Part shown: positions 24,089 through 34,491 of the stretch, piece by piece | Layout of the letters: each line of letters starts with the position of its first letter | Position numbering within the stretch: the first letter of the stretch is position 1 | Assembly (NCBI RefSeq): GCF_020510705.1 | Contig: NZ_CP075184.1 | Location: 3,162,001 to 3,226,000, forward strand | Length of the DNA: 64,000 bases | Source: Acidovorax radicis | Lineage (GTDB): Bacteria > Pseudomonadota > Gammaproteobacteria > Burkholderiales > Burkholderiaceae_C | Direction: 5' to 3' | Notes under the pieces: model-generated | Told to the model about the DNA's origin: nothing | Database searches by the model: none | The model's input: the letters and a program-made list of their open reading frames with translations, nothing else | Translations under genes and position numbers: made by a program

Positions 24089-26575
24089 TCAGCGCTTCTT
24101 CCCCGAGCGGGGGGCCGCAGACAGCGGCGCTGACGACGATTTGGCCCCCACAGATTTGGTATGTGCCGGTTCGGCCGCCACAAGCTCCGCAGACCGCGTT
24201 GTGGTGACGGGTGTGGGTGCCAAACGCAGCAAGCCCTCTGCGGCGAGCTTGTCACGCATCCGCCGGGTCATGGATTGCGTGCTGGCGTCGGCCGCTGTGA
24301 ACAGGAAAAGCGTGCCGTGCGGGCTGGTCCAGGTCAATTGCGTGCGGACCACGCGCCCATTCGTGACCAACTCCACCCAAACGCCGATTTTGAAGTAAGC
24401 GTACGGATCCGGCGCGTCGACCGGGGCCTGCTGGCTATCCTGCGGGGCCAGCGACGACATGGAGGATTCGTCTGGCGCCAGGGCCACCGCATCGCCGCCG
24501 GTCTCAGGTGGGGAAGCCAGCGGCGACGGCAGCCCGCCGGGTTCAAACGCCGCCTGGTGCAAACCCACCAGCCGCTGCAAAAAGGCACTGGTTTGCACCG
24601 CCGGGTAGTTGATGGTCTTGAGGCCCTTGCGCAGCTTGGCCAAAAGCCCCGGAATAGCTTCATTGAGCCGATCAGGCTCTTGCCGAGTCAAATCAGGCTG
24701 GGCAGTCCAGAGCAGTACAGGGACCAACGCAAGATAACCGCCAGGGTCGTCATTCGCGTCATCCTCTGCTTTCATCACCTGCGCCAGGGCCACCACATCG
24801 GCCCAAGGCCCCGCAGCAAAGTCGAGGATATCGGCAGGCACCCGCTCCAGATCAGGCAGTTTGCGAATGTCTGCTGCCATTTTTTCGGCCAACATCTCGC
24901 GCCGCTCGGCATGAAGCTGGGCTTGGCGTTCCGCGTCCTGCTTCTCTTTGGCCTTTTGTTCCTGGGCGTCCCAGGCAGATTGCAGGGCCTTGAGCACCGT
25001 ATCGAAAGGGCCTGAATCCTTGATCTCGTTGGCGGACAAATGCCCCACCGCTTCGGTGATCAGCCGCATGAAGCGGCTGAAGCCCGGCGCGGTCTCGGCG
25101 GTGTATGCCAGGCTACGCTGCGTCAGCTCATCGAGCAAACGGCGCGCCGGGTGGTTTTCGTCGGTAAAAAACCGTCCATCATGTCGCACCAACTGCTTGA
25201 GTGATGGCTCAAGGCTCTTCACCGCGAGCTGCACAGGCGCCAGCAAACGGGCATCCTGCGCGATGTTTTCCATCATGCGGCGCACCACCTCGATGGCCAA
25301 GGCGGGTGATCGTGCGGCGGCCTCCATGGGCATCGCCGCATAAATCAGTGGCGCCACGCCAGCCACGCGCCCATTTGGCAAAGGAACAGGAAGTGAGGCG
25401 GGACGACTGACTCCGCCAGCATTGGCAAGCCGTCCTACCAGCCGCTCGAGCTGGGCCATGTCTTCCATCGCCTCTGCGGCCGCGCCCGATGGGAAATAGT
25501 CCCCAGCCAGTGAAGACTGTGCACTCGCCCCACCAGCGCGAGGGTCGACCCAGCCCACCGGCACCGCCCCTGGGTGAACACCTACCGGCTGCATAGGCGC
25601 GCCGCCATAGGCGCGGGGGTCGAACGGATCACCACCACCGGCCAGCATCTGGCGAAGAATGCCCACAGTGAGCAGTGCCTCTTCAGCCGCCGGGGCCATG
25701 GCGCCTTGCTGGGATTCTCCGCCCCACCCCGGCGCCATGCCACGCCCGTAACCCGTGTTGCCATAGTCGCCCACAGGCGCATTCATCGACTGGCCGTAAC
25801 CCTCGTAGCTGCTGCCATACCCGGTGCCGGGGCCGCCGTAACCCGTGCCGTGTCCGGTGCCGCCATAACCGGTCCCTCCATACCCGGTGCCCGGGCCACC
25901 TCGGCCACCGCCGCCCCCAGGGGCACCAACGACTGCGTAGCCCACCGGCTGCACCCCGTGCTCACGCAAGCTCTTGGCGGCACTCTTGTACTCATCGACC
26001 AGCAGCTTGCCCAGAAGGTCGCGCATGTGCTGCATCCACAGTTGCCGGACTTCGGACGACACGCCTGTTTCGCTCACCACCTGCTGCAGCGCACGGATGT
26101 AACTCTCTGGGCGAAGGGGGTTGCGCTCGGGCTGCACGCTGCGCAGCCCTTGGGCGGAACTGACAAGGGTGTTGAGATCTGCCAGCACCGCATCGGTCGC
26201 GTGCAGGGCGGATTGCTGCGCTTTGGAGAGCTCGACCTGCGCGAGCATCTCGCTTTCGTCCAAGAGCGAAAGCTCACCGAAGTCCATACCGGTGTCTTCG
26301 GCCGCCCGCCCCTTGGCCATGGCCGGCCCTTCGGCAAAAATCTCCAGCAAGGCCATCGGATAGCCCTTGGAGAGGGCCTGCTCATGCTGGTTGAGCAGGC
26401 GCAAGCTGTCACTGATCAGATTGCGCTGCTGAATGTCGCGGCTACCCGACTCCTCGCTGGCCAATGCCCCTTGCGTGACTTTGATCAGCTTGCCCATGAG
26501 TGCCTCGCCCCCGCGCACGGCGTTGACAACACAGGCACGGAAAACGGTTCTCGGACGAGACGCGGGTTGGGACAT
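24089..26575 (-). CDS. DUF1631 family protein with Gly/Tyr-rich linker
   Basis: This 828-residue protein is recognised as DUF1631 from its overall pattern: an N-terminal ALMGKLIKVTQGALASEE and SKGYPMALLEIFAEG, a helical middle part, and a C-terminal domain (VGLHQAAFEPGG, then FKIGVWVELVTNGRVVRTQL and TWTSPHGTLFLFT, resembling a PilZ-like barrel). Between about residues 215 and 270 there is a low-complexity insert of GTGYGG-type repeats. No signal peptide or membrane segment is seen, so it is cytosolic. The function of DUF1631 is not established. Confidence 0.8.
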   Translation of the reverse strand: MSQPASRPRTVFRACVVNAVRGGEALMGKLIKVTQGALASEESGSRDIQQRNLISDSLRLLNQHEQALSKGYPMALLEIFAEGPAMAKGRAAEDTGMDFGELSLLDESEMLAQVELSKAQQSALHATDAVLADLNTLVSSAQGLRSVQPERNPLRPESYIRALQQVVSETGVSSEVRQLWMQHMRDLLGKLLVDEYKSAAKSLREHGVQPVGYAVVGAPGGGGGRGGPGTGYGGTGYGGTGHGTGYGGPGTGYGSSYEGYGQSMNAPVGDYGNTGYGRGMAPGWGGESQQGAMAPAAEEALLTVGILRQMLAGGGDPFDPRAYGGAPMQPVGVHPGAVPVGWVDPRAGGASAQSSLAGDYFPSGAAAEAMEDMAQLERLVGRLANAGGVSRPASLPVPLPNGRVAGVAPLIYAAMPMEAAARSPALAIEVVRRMMENIAQDARLLAPVQLAVKSLEPSLKQLVRHDGRFFTDENHPARRLLDELTQRSLAYTAETAPGFSRFMRLITEAVGHLSANEIKDSGPFDTVLKALQSAWDAQEQKAKEKQDAERQAQLHAERREMLAEKMAADIRKLPDLERVPADILDFAAGPWADVVALAQVMKAEDDANDDPGGYLALVPVLLWTAQPDLTRQEPDRLNEAIPGLLAKLRKGLKTINYPAVQTSAFLQRLVGLHQAAFEPGGLPSPLASPPETGGDAVALAPDESSMSSLAPQDSQQAPVDAPDPYAYFKIGVWVELVTNGRVVRTQLTWTSPHGTLFLFTAADASTQSMTRRMRDKLAAEGLLRLAPTPVTTTRSAELVAAEPAHTKSVGAKSSSAPLSAAPRSGKKR

Positions 26576-26628
26576 GGTGGGAAGGAGTCGAGCAGGTTTC
26601 CGATTGCGATCCTACTTGAACTGATGCG

Positions 26629-28290
<1,662 letters not shown>

Positions 28291-28532
28291 TGAGTGTCAA
28301 ACCTGCAAAAGTGAGCAGAAATTCTGCGTTCAAACCGAGATTATCGGGCCATGCGACAATACTGGCCGTAGCGGGCTCCAGTTGCCCGTCACATCAGCAC
28401 ACTGCTGGGGACGAAAGAAGCAACGCTTCCGGGCTCCCAATCCTGAACCTCATCAGCCTGAGACTGGCTCGGCAACCCACCGGTTGCACGACAGGCCGAT
28501 ACCCAGCGCCCCGGACGGGCGCATCCAAAGAC

Positions 28533-30353
28533 ATGACATTTGACGAACTGAATCTGGCTCCTGCCATCCTGAAGGCCGTACACGAAGCGGGTTACGAAAC
28601 CCCTACGCCCATTCAGGCCCAGGCCATTCCCGCTGTTCTTGCAGGCCACGACCTGCTGGCTGGCGCGCAGACTGGCACCGGCAAGACCGCCGCGTTCACC
28701 CTGCCCATGCTGCACCGCCTCTCACTGAGCGCGGCCCCAAAGAACAAGTTCGGCGGCAAGGGCATCCGTGCCCTGGTGCTGACACCTACCCGCGAACTGG
28801 CCGCCCAGGTGGAAGAATCCGTGCGCGAGTACGGCAAATACCTGGACATCAATTCCACTGTCGTTTTCGGCGGTGTGGGCATGAATCCACAGATAGACCG
28901 CGTCAAGCGCGGCGTTGACATTCTGGTAGCCACCCCCGGCCGCCTGCTGGATCTGCAGCAACAGGGTTTCCTTGACCTCTCCACCGTGCAGGTGCTGGTG
29001 CTCGACGAAGCCGACCGCATGCTCGACATGGGCTTCATCCACGACGTGAAAAAGGTGCTGGCGCTGGTGCCCAAGGACAAGCAGAGTCTGCTTTTCTCGG
29101 CCACGTTCAGCGATGAAATCCGCGAGCTGGCCAACACCTTGCTCAAGAACCCGCAAAGCATCCAGGTCACGCCCAGCAATACCACCGTGCAGCGCATCAC
29201 CCAGGTGATCCACCCCGTGGGCCGCGGCAAGAAGAAGCAAGTGTTGCTGCACATCATCCAGCAACACAACTGGAGCCAGGTGCTGGTGTTCACCCGCACC
29301 AAGTTTGGTGCCAACAATGTCGCCGAGTTTCTGACGAAGAACGGCGTGCAGGCCATGGCCTTGCACGGCAACAAGAGCCAGAGTGCCCGCACGCAAGCCT
29401 TGGCCGGATTCAAGAGCGGCGACATCCGCGCCCTGGTGGCAACCGACATCGCAGCGCGCGGCATCGATATTGACGAGTTGCCCCATGTCGTCAACTTTGA
29501 AATCCCCAACGTCTCGGAAGACTACGTGCACCGCATCGGCCGCACGGGCCGTGCCGGCGCTACCGGCGAAGCCGTGAGCCTGGTCTGCATGGACGAAGAA
29601 GGCTTCATGATGGACATCGAGCGCTTTACCAAGCAGCAGATTCCCGTCCAGATCATTGAAGGCTTCGGCCCCGACGCAGGTGAAAAGGCAGAACCCATTG
29701 CCATGGGCCGCCAAACCATCTGGGGCGGCGCTGGCAAGCCCCCGAGCCGTGACGTGATGCAGGCCGCAGCCAAGGCTGCCCGCAGTGAAATGATGGAACG
29801 CATCCGCACCAACAAGGCTGGCCAGGGTGCTGGTGGTGGCGGTGGTGAACGTGGTCCCCGCCCTGCCGGTGGTGGCAATGGTGGCGGCGGCGGCCGTGGC
29901 GGCCGGGCTGGTGGTGGTGCCGCAGCAGGCGGCGGTGGCGGCAATGGCCCGCGTGGCGGCCGCGCCGGTGGTGGCGGCCAGGGCGGCGGCGCACGCAGCG
30001 CTGGCGGTCAGGCCCCTGCACGCGGCCGCACCGGTGGTAATGGTGGCGGCTACGAAGGCGGCAACCGCTACGACGACTCGCAGCCCCCGCGCGCCAATGC
30101 CCACCTGGGCACACATATGGGCCACGCCAACCCAGGCAACCGCAACTCAGGCCATGCAGCCGGCGCTGGCGGCCAACCCGACCCGATGCGCACCAGCGTG
30201 GACAGCATGGGCGGCGGTGGGCGCCGTGGCGGCGGTGGCTATCGTGGCGGCAACGAAGGAGGTGGCGGCTATGGCGGAGGCACGGGTGGTTCTGGTGGCC
30301 GGGGCAACGGGTCTCGTGGGCCGGGCGGTTCTCGCGGCTCTTTTAACCGCTGA
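28533..30353 (+). CDS. rhlE: DEAD-box ATP-dependent RNA helicase RhlE
   Basis: This 606-residue helicase has the full motif set: Q-motif region [55 protein letters not shown] and [10 protein letters not shown]. It unwinds structured RNA and probably acts in ribosome assembly or mRNA turnover. The last 180 residues are a Gly/Arg-rich tail ([12 protein letters not shown] and similar), common in RhlE of this group. Translation is taken from ATG 28533, which gives the standard [16 protein letters not shown] start. The tail coding region overlaps the start of the next gene in another frame (30271-30353). Confidence 0.95.
   Translation: MTFDELNLAPAILKAVHEAGYETPTPIQAQAIPAVLAGHDLLAGAQTGTGKTAAFTLPMLHRLSLSAAPKNKFGGKGIRALVLTPTRELAAQVEESVREYGKYLDINSTVVFGGVGMNPQIDRVKRGVDILVATPGRLLDLQQQGFLDLSTVQVLVLDEADRMLDMGFIHDVKKVLALVPKDKQSLLFSATFSDEIRELANTLLKNPQSIQVTPSNTTVQRITQVIHPVGRGKKKQVLLHIIQQHNWSQVLVFTRTKFGANNVAEFLTKNGVQAMALHGNKSQSARTQALAGFKSGDIRALVATDIAARGIDIDELPHVVNFEIPNVSEDYVHRIGRTGRAGATGEAVSLVCMDEEGFMMDIERFTKQQIPVQIIEGFGPDAGEKAEPIAMGRQTIWGGAGKPPSRDVMQAAAKAARSEMMERIRTNKAGQGAGGGGGERGPRPAGGGNGGGGGRGGRAGGGAAAGGGGGNGPRGGRAGGGGQGGGARSAGGQAPARGRTGGNGGGYEGGNRYDDSQPPRANAHLGTHMGHANPGNRNSGHAAGAGGQPDPMRTSVDSMGGGGRRGGGGYRGGNEGGGGYGGGTGGSGGRGNGSRGPGGSRGSFNR
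30256..30263 (+). promoter_or_regulatory. Strong ribosome-binding site inside the rhlE tail
   Basis: AAGGAGGT lies 7 nt upstream of ATG 30271. It is inside the rhlE Gly-rich coding region and decides the start of the overlapping downstream gene. Confidence 0.8.
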
Positions 30354-31011
30354 GACAGGCCATCAGAGGGACGTCGAGGCACCGGCAGCATCCATTGCAG
30401 CCGCTTCGCCACGCCTCTCTCCAGACGGCCAAACCCCAGCTGCCGTGCATGTGCTGCATGCACGGGACCGGCAGGTCCCCGCGCTGAGCCATCCCCGCCT
30501 TCAACTGCACGCGGTCGACTTCGCGGCCCTGCCGGCCTTACCACCGGTGGATGATGTCTACATCACCCTGGGCACCACCATCGCGGCAGCCGGCAGTCAA
30601 AGCGCCTTTCGCGCCGTCGACTACGACGCCGTGTTGGCCACCGCTCGTGCAGCGCGCGCAACTGGAGCCACCCGGTGTGGTGTGGTCACAGCCATGGGTG
30701 CCAATGCGCATTCGCGCATCTTCTATAACCGCATCAAAGGCGAGGTCGAACGCGACCTGCAGGCGCTGGGCTTCACCACACTGGTCATTGCCCGCCCCTC
30801 TCTGATGATCGGCGACCGTCAGGCGTTGCAGCAGGCTATACGCCCGGCGGAATCCCTCTCCATCCAGCTTTTCAGGTGGCTGAACCCGATCATCCCCGCC
30901 AACTACCGCGCCCGCCCCGGCGCCGATATCGCGCGTGCACTGGTTCGTGCCGTACAGACAGGCCCGGCCGGACTGCGCGTGCTGTCGGGTCGTGCGCTGC
31001 AGGCCACCTGA
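30271..31011 (+). CDS. NAD(P)-binding Rossmann-fold (atypical SDR / epimerase-like) protein, overlapping rhlE
   Basis: This 246-residue protein starts 83 bp inside rhlE in the +1 frame, supported by a perfect AAGGAGGT. The N-terminal [19 protein letters not shown] carries the G-x-x-G-x-x-G nucleotide-binding motif (G11, G14, G17). Later segments fit NAD(P)-binding atypical SDRs of the HTATIP2/YwnB kind: [40 protein letters not shown] (with a YxxxK) and [15 protein letters not shown]. It probably reduces or senses an unknown metabolite. Coupling to rhlE translation is inferred. Without the overlapping N-terminus the protein would lack its cofactor site, which argues for this start. Confidence 0.82.
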   Translation: MAEARVVLVAGATGLVGRAVLAALLTAETGHQRDVEAPAASIAAASPRLSPDGQTPAAVHVLHARDRQVPALSHPRLQLHAVDFAALPALPPVDDVYITLGTTIAAAGSQSAFRAVDYDAVLATARAARATGATRCGVVTAMGANAHSRIFYNRIKGEVERDLQALGFTTLVIARPSLMIGDRQALQQAIRPAESLSIQLFRWLNPIIPANYRARPGADIARALVRAVQTGPAGLRVLSGRALQAT

Positions 31012-31495
31012 CCTGGCCCGCAGCATTTTTGCCCGCGCTGATGCTGCGCTTGCCCTCCATGCGCCCTCACGGCCTTCACCACCCCCTGGCTACGCCGATG
31101 GCAGCCGCCACCAACGTGATCAACCTGGTAAATCCAGGACAGGTGCTCCACGAAAACCAGCCGTCTCCGGCGAGCGAAGAATTCATGGCGCCAGGTTGCA
31201 ACAACAGCAGAGATGCGCGCAGGGTCGATTGTGTTGATGGCCACCGTCACAAAGGTCGTGACTGCGCGCGCTCCAACAATCATGGTTCTGTGTACGCGCG
31301 GCTCCAACTCAAGATGCCGGTAACACCCCGAGCCTCTATGGATTCGGCGGATCAAAAGGCGTGAGAAAACACGTCCTGACCATGTCAATCGCAGCTTTGC
31401 AACGGGATGTACGCTGACACCGACATGCGTACCCACGCAGGTAACATCGCCGTAACAAACGCCCTCTGTGGGGGCATCCATTGGCAGCCCCCACC
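31012..31495. other. Intergenic region with no supported gene
   Basis: About 480 bp lie between the Rossmann-fold gene and the M14-type lipoprotein gene. Open frames exist on both strands, but none has a convincing ribosome-binding site, family motif or membrane segment. It must hold the promoter of the downstream gene. Base composition falls slightly in 31180-31480. Confidence 0.5.
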
Positions 31496-33367
31496 ATGAC
31501 CATGCATTCATCCTTTCGCTCTACGTTAATTTCCTGCGCCGACCAGCCCAACCCGCTCCCGGCACGGCCCACCTACTGGAAAACCTCCCTCACGCTAGCG
31601 GCATTGCTGTTGACCGCATGCGGCAGCACCCCTCTGCCCCCCTGGCCATCCACGCCGCCCAGTGGTCACCGCACCAATGCCCCGGCACCATTGCCACCGC
31701 GTGCACAAAAGGGCACGGTTGTCCCTACGCCCCTTGGCCAACCACCATCACAACACGCGGATGTGGTGTCCAGCCCCTTGCCCCAGCCAACCCCCTTGGT
31801 GGTGCGAGACGAAGGCCCCATGGTGCCGCCCTACGGCGATGCCGTTGCCGCCCGTTTCCCAGACCCGTCCACGGCCTATAGCACGCCCGGTCTCACGCCG
31901 GACCGCAGGGCATTCACTACCAATGCCGAACTGGGCCAGTGGTTGAAATCACTCGCAGACACACCATCACGCAGCGCCACACATACCAAACTGCTTCATC
32001 TCGGTGACTCCCAGCGCGGCGAACCCATTTGGGGCCTTCTCGTCACTCACGCCCCAAGCGCAGATCCTGCAGCACTCGACGCGAGCGGCCGTCCGACCGT
32101 AGTGCTGATCGGTCAGCAACATGGTGACGAACCCGCCGGCAGCGAAGCCTTGCTGGTAGTCAGCAGAGAGTTGACGCAGGGCTTGCTTGAGCCATTGCTG
32201 AGCCGCATCAACGTAGTCGTAGTACCCCGCGCCAACCCGGACGGAGCGGAAGTTGGGACCCGCGTTACCGCCAATGGCGTTGACATGAATCGCGATCACC
32301 TGCTCCTTAACACCCCTGAAGCCCGTGCTCTAGCAAAGGTCGTCAACGACTACCGCCCTATTCTGGTGATGGATGCCCACGAATACACAGTGGCTGGGCG
32401 CTATCTGAAAAAGTTCAACGCAATCCAGCGCTACGACGCGTTGCTGCAATACACCACCACAGCTAACTATCCTGAGTTTTTGACCAAGGCATCCCAGGAG
32501 TGGTACTACCAGCCTATGGTGACGGCGCTCAAAAGCCAGGGACTCACCAGCGAGCTGTACTACACCACACCAACCAACCTCGATGACAAGCAGGTCTCAA
32601 TGGGTGGAACCCAGCCTGATACCGGCCGCAACGTCAACGGGCTGAAGAACGCCGTCAGTTTGCTCGTCGAAACCCGTGGCGTTGGCATTGGGCGCATGCA
32701 CATTCAGCGTCGCGTGCATTCACAAGTCACCGCGATCACCAGCGCCTTGCGCAGTACAGCCGATCGGGCGGCCAACCTGGAACAGGTCCGTTCGTTTGTC
32801 TCGCGAGACGTGAGCGCCCAAGCCTGCCGCGACCAAGTAGTGGTAGAGGCCGCAGCAACCCCAACGCAACGTGATCTCATCTTTCTCGACCCGGACACCG
32901 GAGCAGATCGCACCATCCACGTCAACTGGAATTCATCATTGGCGCTGCGCACGATCAAATCGCGACCCCGTCCTTGCGGTTACTGGCTGGCGGCAGGATC
33001 GACGGATGCGGTAGAGCGGCTCAAGCTGCTCGGCTTGCAAGTCATGCGCGTTGCCGAGCCCGGCTCCATGGTGGCAGAAACTTATCGTGAGACCTCGCGG
33101 GGGACGGCCGAACGACAAGACGTCATTGGAACAATCGCTGGCAATTCAGACATCGTACGGGTGCAAGTATCCACAGTGCGCAGCGCGGTGGATGCTCCTG
33201 CGGGCAGTTTTTACGTGCCCCTGAACCAGCCCCGCGCCAACCTTGCTGTAGCGGCATTGGAGCCTGACACGCAAAATAGCTATTTTGCCAACCATGTCAT
33301 CGCAGACCTCGATCAGACAGCGCGAGTCATGAGCAACCCCTCCCTTGTGTTCGAAGAAACCGAGTAG
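31496..33367 (+). CDS. M14-family zinc carboxypeptidase-like lipoprotein
   Basis: This protein of about 623 residues has a late-starting signal segment (TSLTLAALLLTACGS) with lipobox LTAC, so it is a lipoprotein, followed by a long Pro-rich linker. The M14 metal site is visible: QQHGDEPAGSEAL (His and Glu ligands), VDMNRDH, and MDAHEYTV (third His); LVETRGVG gives the candidate catalytic Glu. The C-terminal 200 residues form an extra domain of unknown function. It probably trims peptides or peptidoglycan fragments in the envelope. ATG 31496 is used; TTG 31481 and ATG 31502 are alternatives. Confidence 0.82.
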   Translation: MTMHSSFRSTLISCADQPNPLPARPTYWKTSLTLAALLLTACGSTPLPPWPSTPPSGHRTNAPAPLPPRAQKGTVVPTPLGQPPSQHADVVSSPLPQPTPLVVRDEGPMVPPYGDAVAARFPDPSTAYSTPGLTPDRRAFTTNAELGQWLKSLADTPSRSATHTKLLHLGDSQRGEPIWGLLVTHAPSADPAALDASGRPTVVLIGQQHGDEPAGSEALLVVSRELTQGLLEPLLSRINVVVVPRANPDGAEVGTRVTANGVDMNRDHLLLNTPEARALAKVVNDYRPILVMDAHEYTVAGRYLKKFNAIQRYDALLQYTTTANYPEFLTKASQEWYYQPMVTALKSQGLTSELYYTTPTNLDDKQVSMGGTQPDTGRNVNGLKNAVSLLVETRGVGIGRMHIQRRVHSQVTAITSALRSTADRAANLEQVRSFVSRDVSAQACRDQVVVEAAATPTQRDLIFLDPDTGADRTIHVNWNSSLALRTIKSRPRPCGYWLAAGSTDAVERLKLLGLQVMRVAEPGSMVAETYRETSRGTAERQDVIGTIAGNSDIVRVQVSTVRSAVDAPAGSFYVPLNQPRANLAVAALEPDTQNSYFANHVIADLDQTARVMSNPSLVFEETE

Positions 33368-33621
33368 CCGACGTCAAGGCCTGATGCCGCCGCCTTGGCA
33401 GCAAGCTTTTTCGAACTGCTCAAGGACTCTATCGAAACACGAACGTGGCGCTCAAAGATTGCTCATGCCGGAGTGAGTATTCAACAGATGTCGAAAATGC
33501 GAAGATCAGAAGCAAAGATATCGAAACGAGTGAGGCTAGGCAGCTATGATCCATACCCTGCAAACAAGCGGCAGTTCAACCTATGGACATGCATTTAGCT
33601 AACTAGCAGCACAGAAAAAAT

Positions 33622-33698
33622 CTGCCCGTAGCTCAACTGGATAGAGCAATAGCCTTCTAAGCTATAGGTCGGGGGTTCGAGTCCCTCCGGGCAGGCCA
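33622..33698 (+). tRNA. tRNA-Arg (TCT)
   Basis: A complete cloverleaf: acceptor CTGCCCG pairs with CGGGCAG, the anticodon stem is ATAGC/GCTAT with loop CTTCTAA (anticodon TCT), the T arm is GGGGGTTCGAGTCCCTC, and the CCA end is encoded at 33696-33698. It stands at the left edge of a small island; its 3' end points into it. Confidence 0.95.
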
Positions 33699-34112
33699 GC
33701 AATCTCAATAAAATCAATGAGGTAGAGATACGCCAAATGCTTTTCGAGCACTTTGGAGCACATTCGAATACCCCTGCATCCGCACAAATTCCGCACATTT
33801 TTTTGTGGCGCGGACGTTGACACATACTCCTCAATCGAGCCAAACTAGCGCTAACCGTTACCAAGCCGACGAGGTTTGGCCGGACGTCCAAGGTTAGGAT
33901 CTTGGACTGCCAGGTGGGAATGGGCACCCACTTGGAAGCACGAGTCACACCACGACGGTGACTCACCCACCCATCCATAGTTGTGCCGCCCGGTCGCGCT
34001 CGCGTTGATTCGCGAGCTTTTGGCCCGGTTTTTCGGAACCGGTGTGCCGCTGTGCGACCAAGCGGCGCAACTGCGATCCGCTGCGCGGGTTGCTTGGATG
34101 GAGTGGTGCAGC
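33699..34112. other. Non-coding start of the island between tRNA-Arg and the AlpA-like gene
   Basis: This 414-bp stretch contains two hairpins (CGTCCAAG-gttaggat-CTTGGAC near 33888-33910, and GAGTCAC/GTGACTC near 33944-33963). No clear gene is present. The region is less GC-rich than the surrounding chromosome, consistent with acquired DNA. Confidence 0.5.
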
Positions 34113-34406
34113 ATGGCTGCTAAATCAACTACGGGCGAGAAGCTCACGTGGGATGTCGGCGATCTCGCCGAAGTCGTTAAGAAAAGTCGGCCGGTCGTTC
34201 ACCGGATTCTGAAAACAGACCCTGACCTCCTGCCTCCGCCCGCGAGGCGAATCGGGCGCGTTTATCTATGGCTCCCCGACGAGGTCATGGCTTGGTTGCG
34301 GGGCGAGGAGAGACCCTCTTCCCCTGCTGTTGTCTGCCCTCCAGCTAAACGCGGGCGCGGGCGCCCGCGCAAGGATGCTCAGCAGTCCGCAGGGGGTGCA
34401 GCATGA
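34113..34406 (+). CDS. AlpA-like DNA-binding protein with C-terminal AT-hook
   Basis: This 97-residue protein has a winged-helix/MerR-like DNA-binding part (DLAEVVKKSRPVVHRILKTD, then RRIGRVYLWLPDEVMAWLRG), as in AlpA-type excisionase or activator proteins of integrative elements, and an AT-hook-like KRGRGRPRKD at the C-terminus. A GGAG lies about 8 nt upstream of ATG 34113. It sits between tRNA-Arg and IS3, opposite an integrase fragment, so a role in element excision or regulation is likely. Its end overlaps the start of a short truncated ORF (ATGA). Confidence 0.68.
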   Translation: MAAKSTTGEKLTWDVGDLAEVVKKSRPVVHRILKTDPDLLPPPARRIGRVYLWLPDEVMAWLRGEERPSSPAVVCPPAKRGRGRPRKDAQQSAGGAA

Positions 34407-34491
34407 GCGCCACGCCCTGGAAAAGTTATCCACAGACCGAGGAGACTAGAGAAACCGGTAGTTTGTTGGTTGGTTGTTTTAATAAACAACT
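34403..34491 (+). pseudogene. Island ORF truncated by the IS3 element
   Basis: An ATG overlapping the stop of the AlpA-like gene opens a frame beginning MSATPWKSYPQTEETRETGS that runs straight into the IS3 left end. Only about 30 native residues remain. The overlap (ATGA) suggests it was a genuine second gene of the element; its family cannot be recognised from this piece. Confidence 0.45.

Noticed and set aside
29827..30270. Upstream extension of the Rossmann-fold gene frame through the rhlE Gly-rich tail
   Set aside because: The extra 148 codons are Ala/Val low-complexity shadow of the RGG repeats. The AAGGAGGT and ATG at 30271 give a normal start.
29821..30340. Tandem GGC/GGT-rich region that might be a CRISPR-like or minisatellite array
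   Set aside because: There is no constant repeat-spacer unit; it is the Gly/Arg-rich coding tail of rhlE.
30903..31511. Minus-strand frame of about 200 codons in the gap after the Rossmann-fold gene
   Set aside because: It overlaps the 3' end of that gene, has no ribosome-binding site, and the translation is Arg/Cys/His-rich without family motifs.
33395..33598. Short 67-codon frame between the M14-type gene and tRNA-Arg
   Set aside because: There is no ribosome-binding site, it starts at a non-ATG codon, has no motif and lies at an island boundary; left unannotated.
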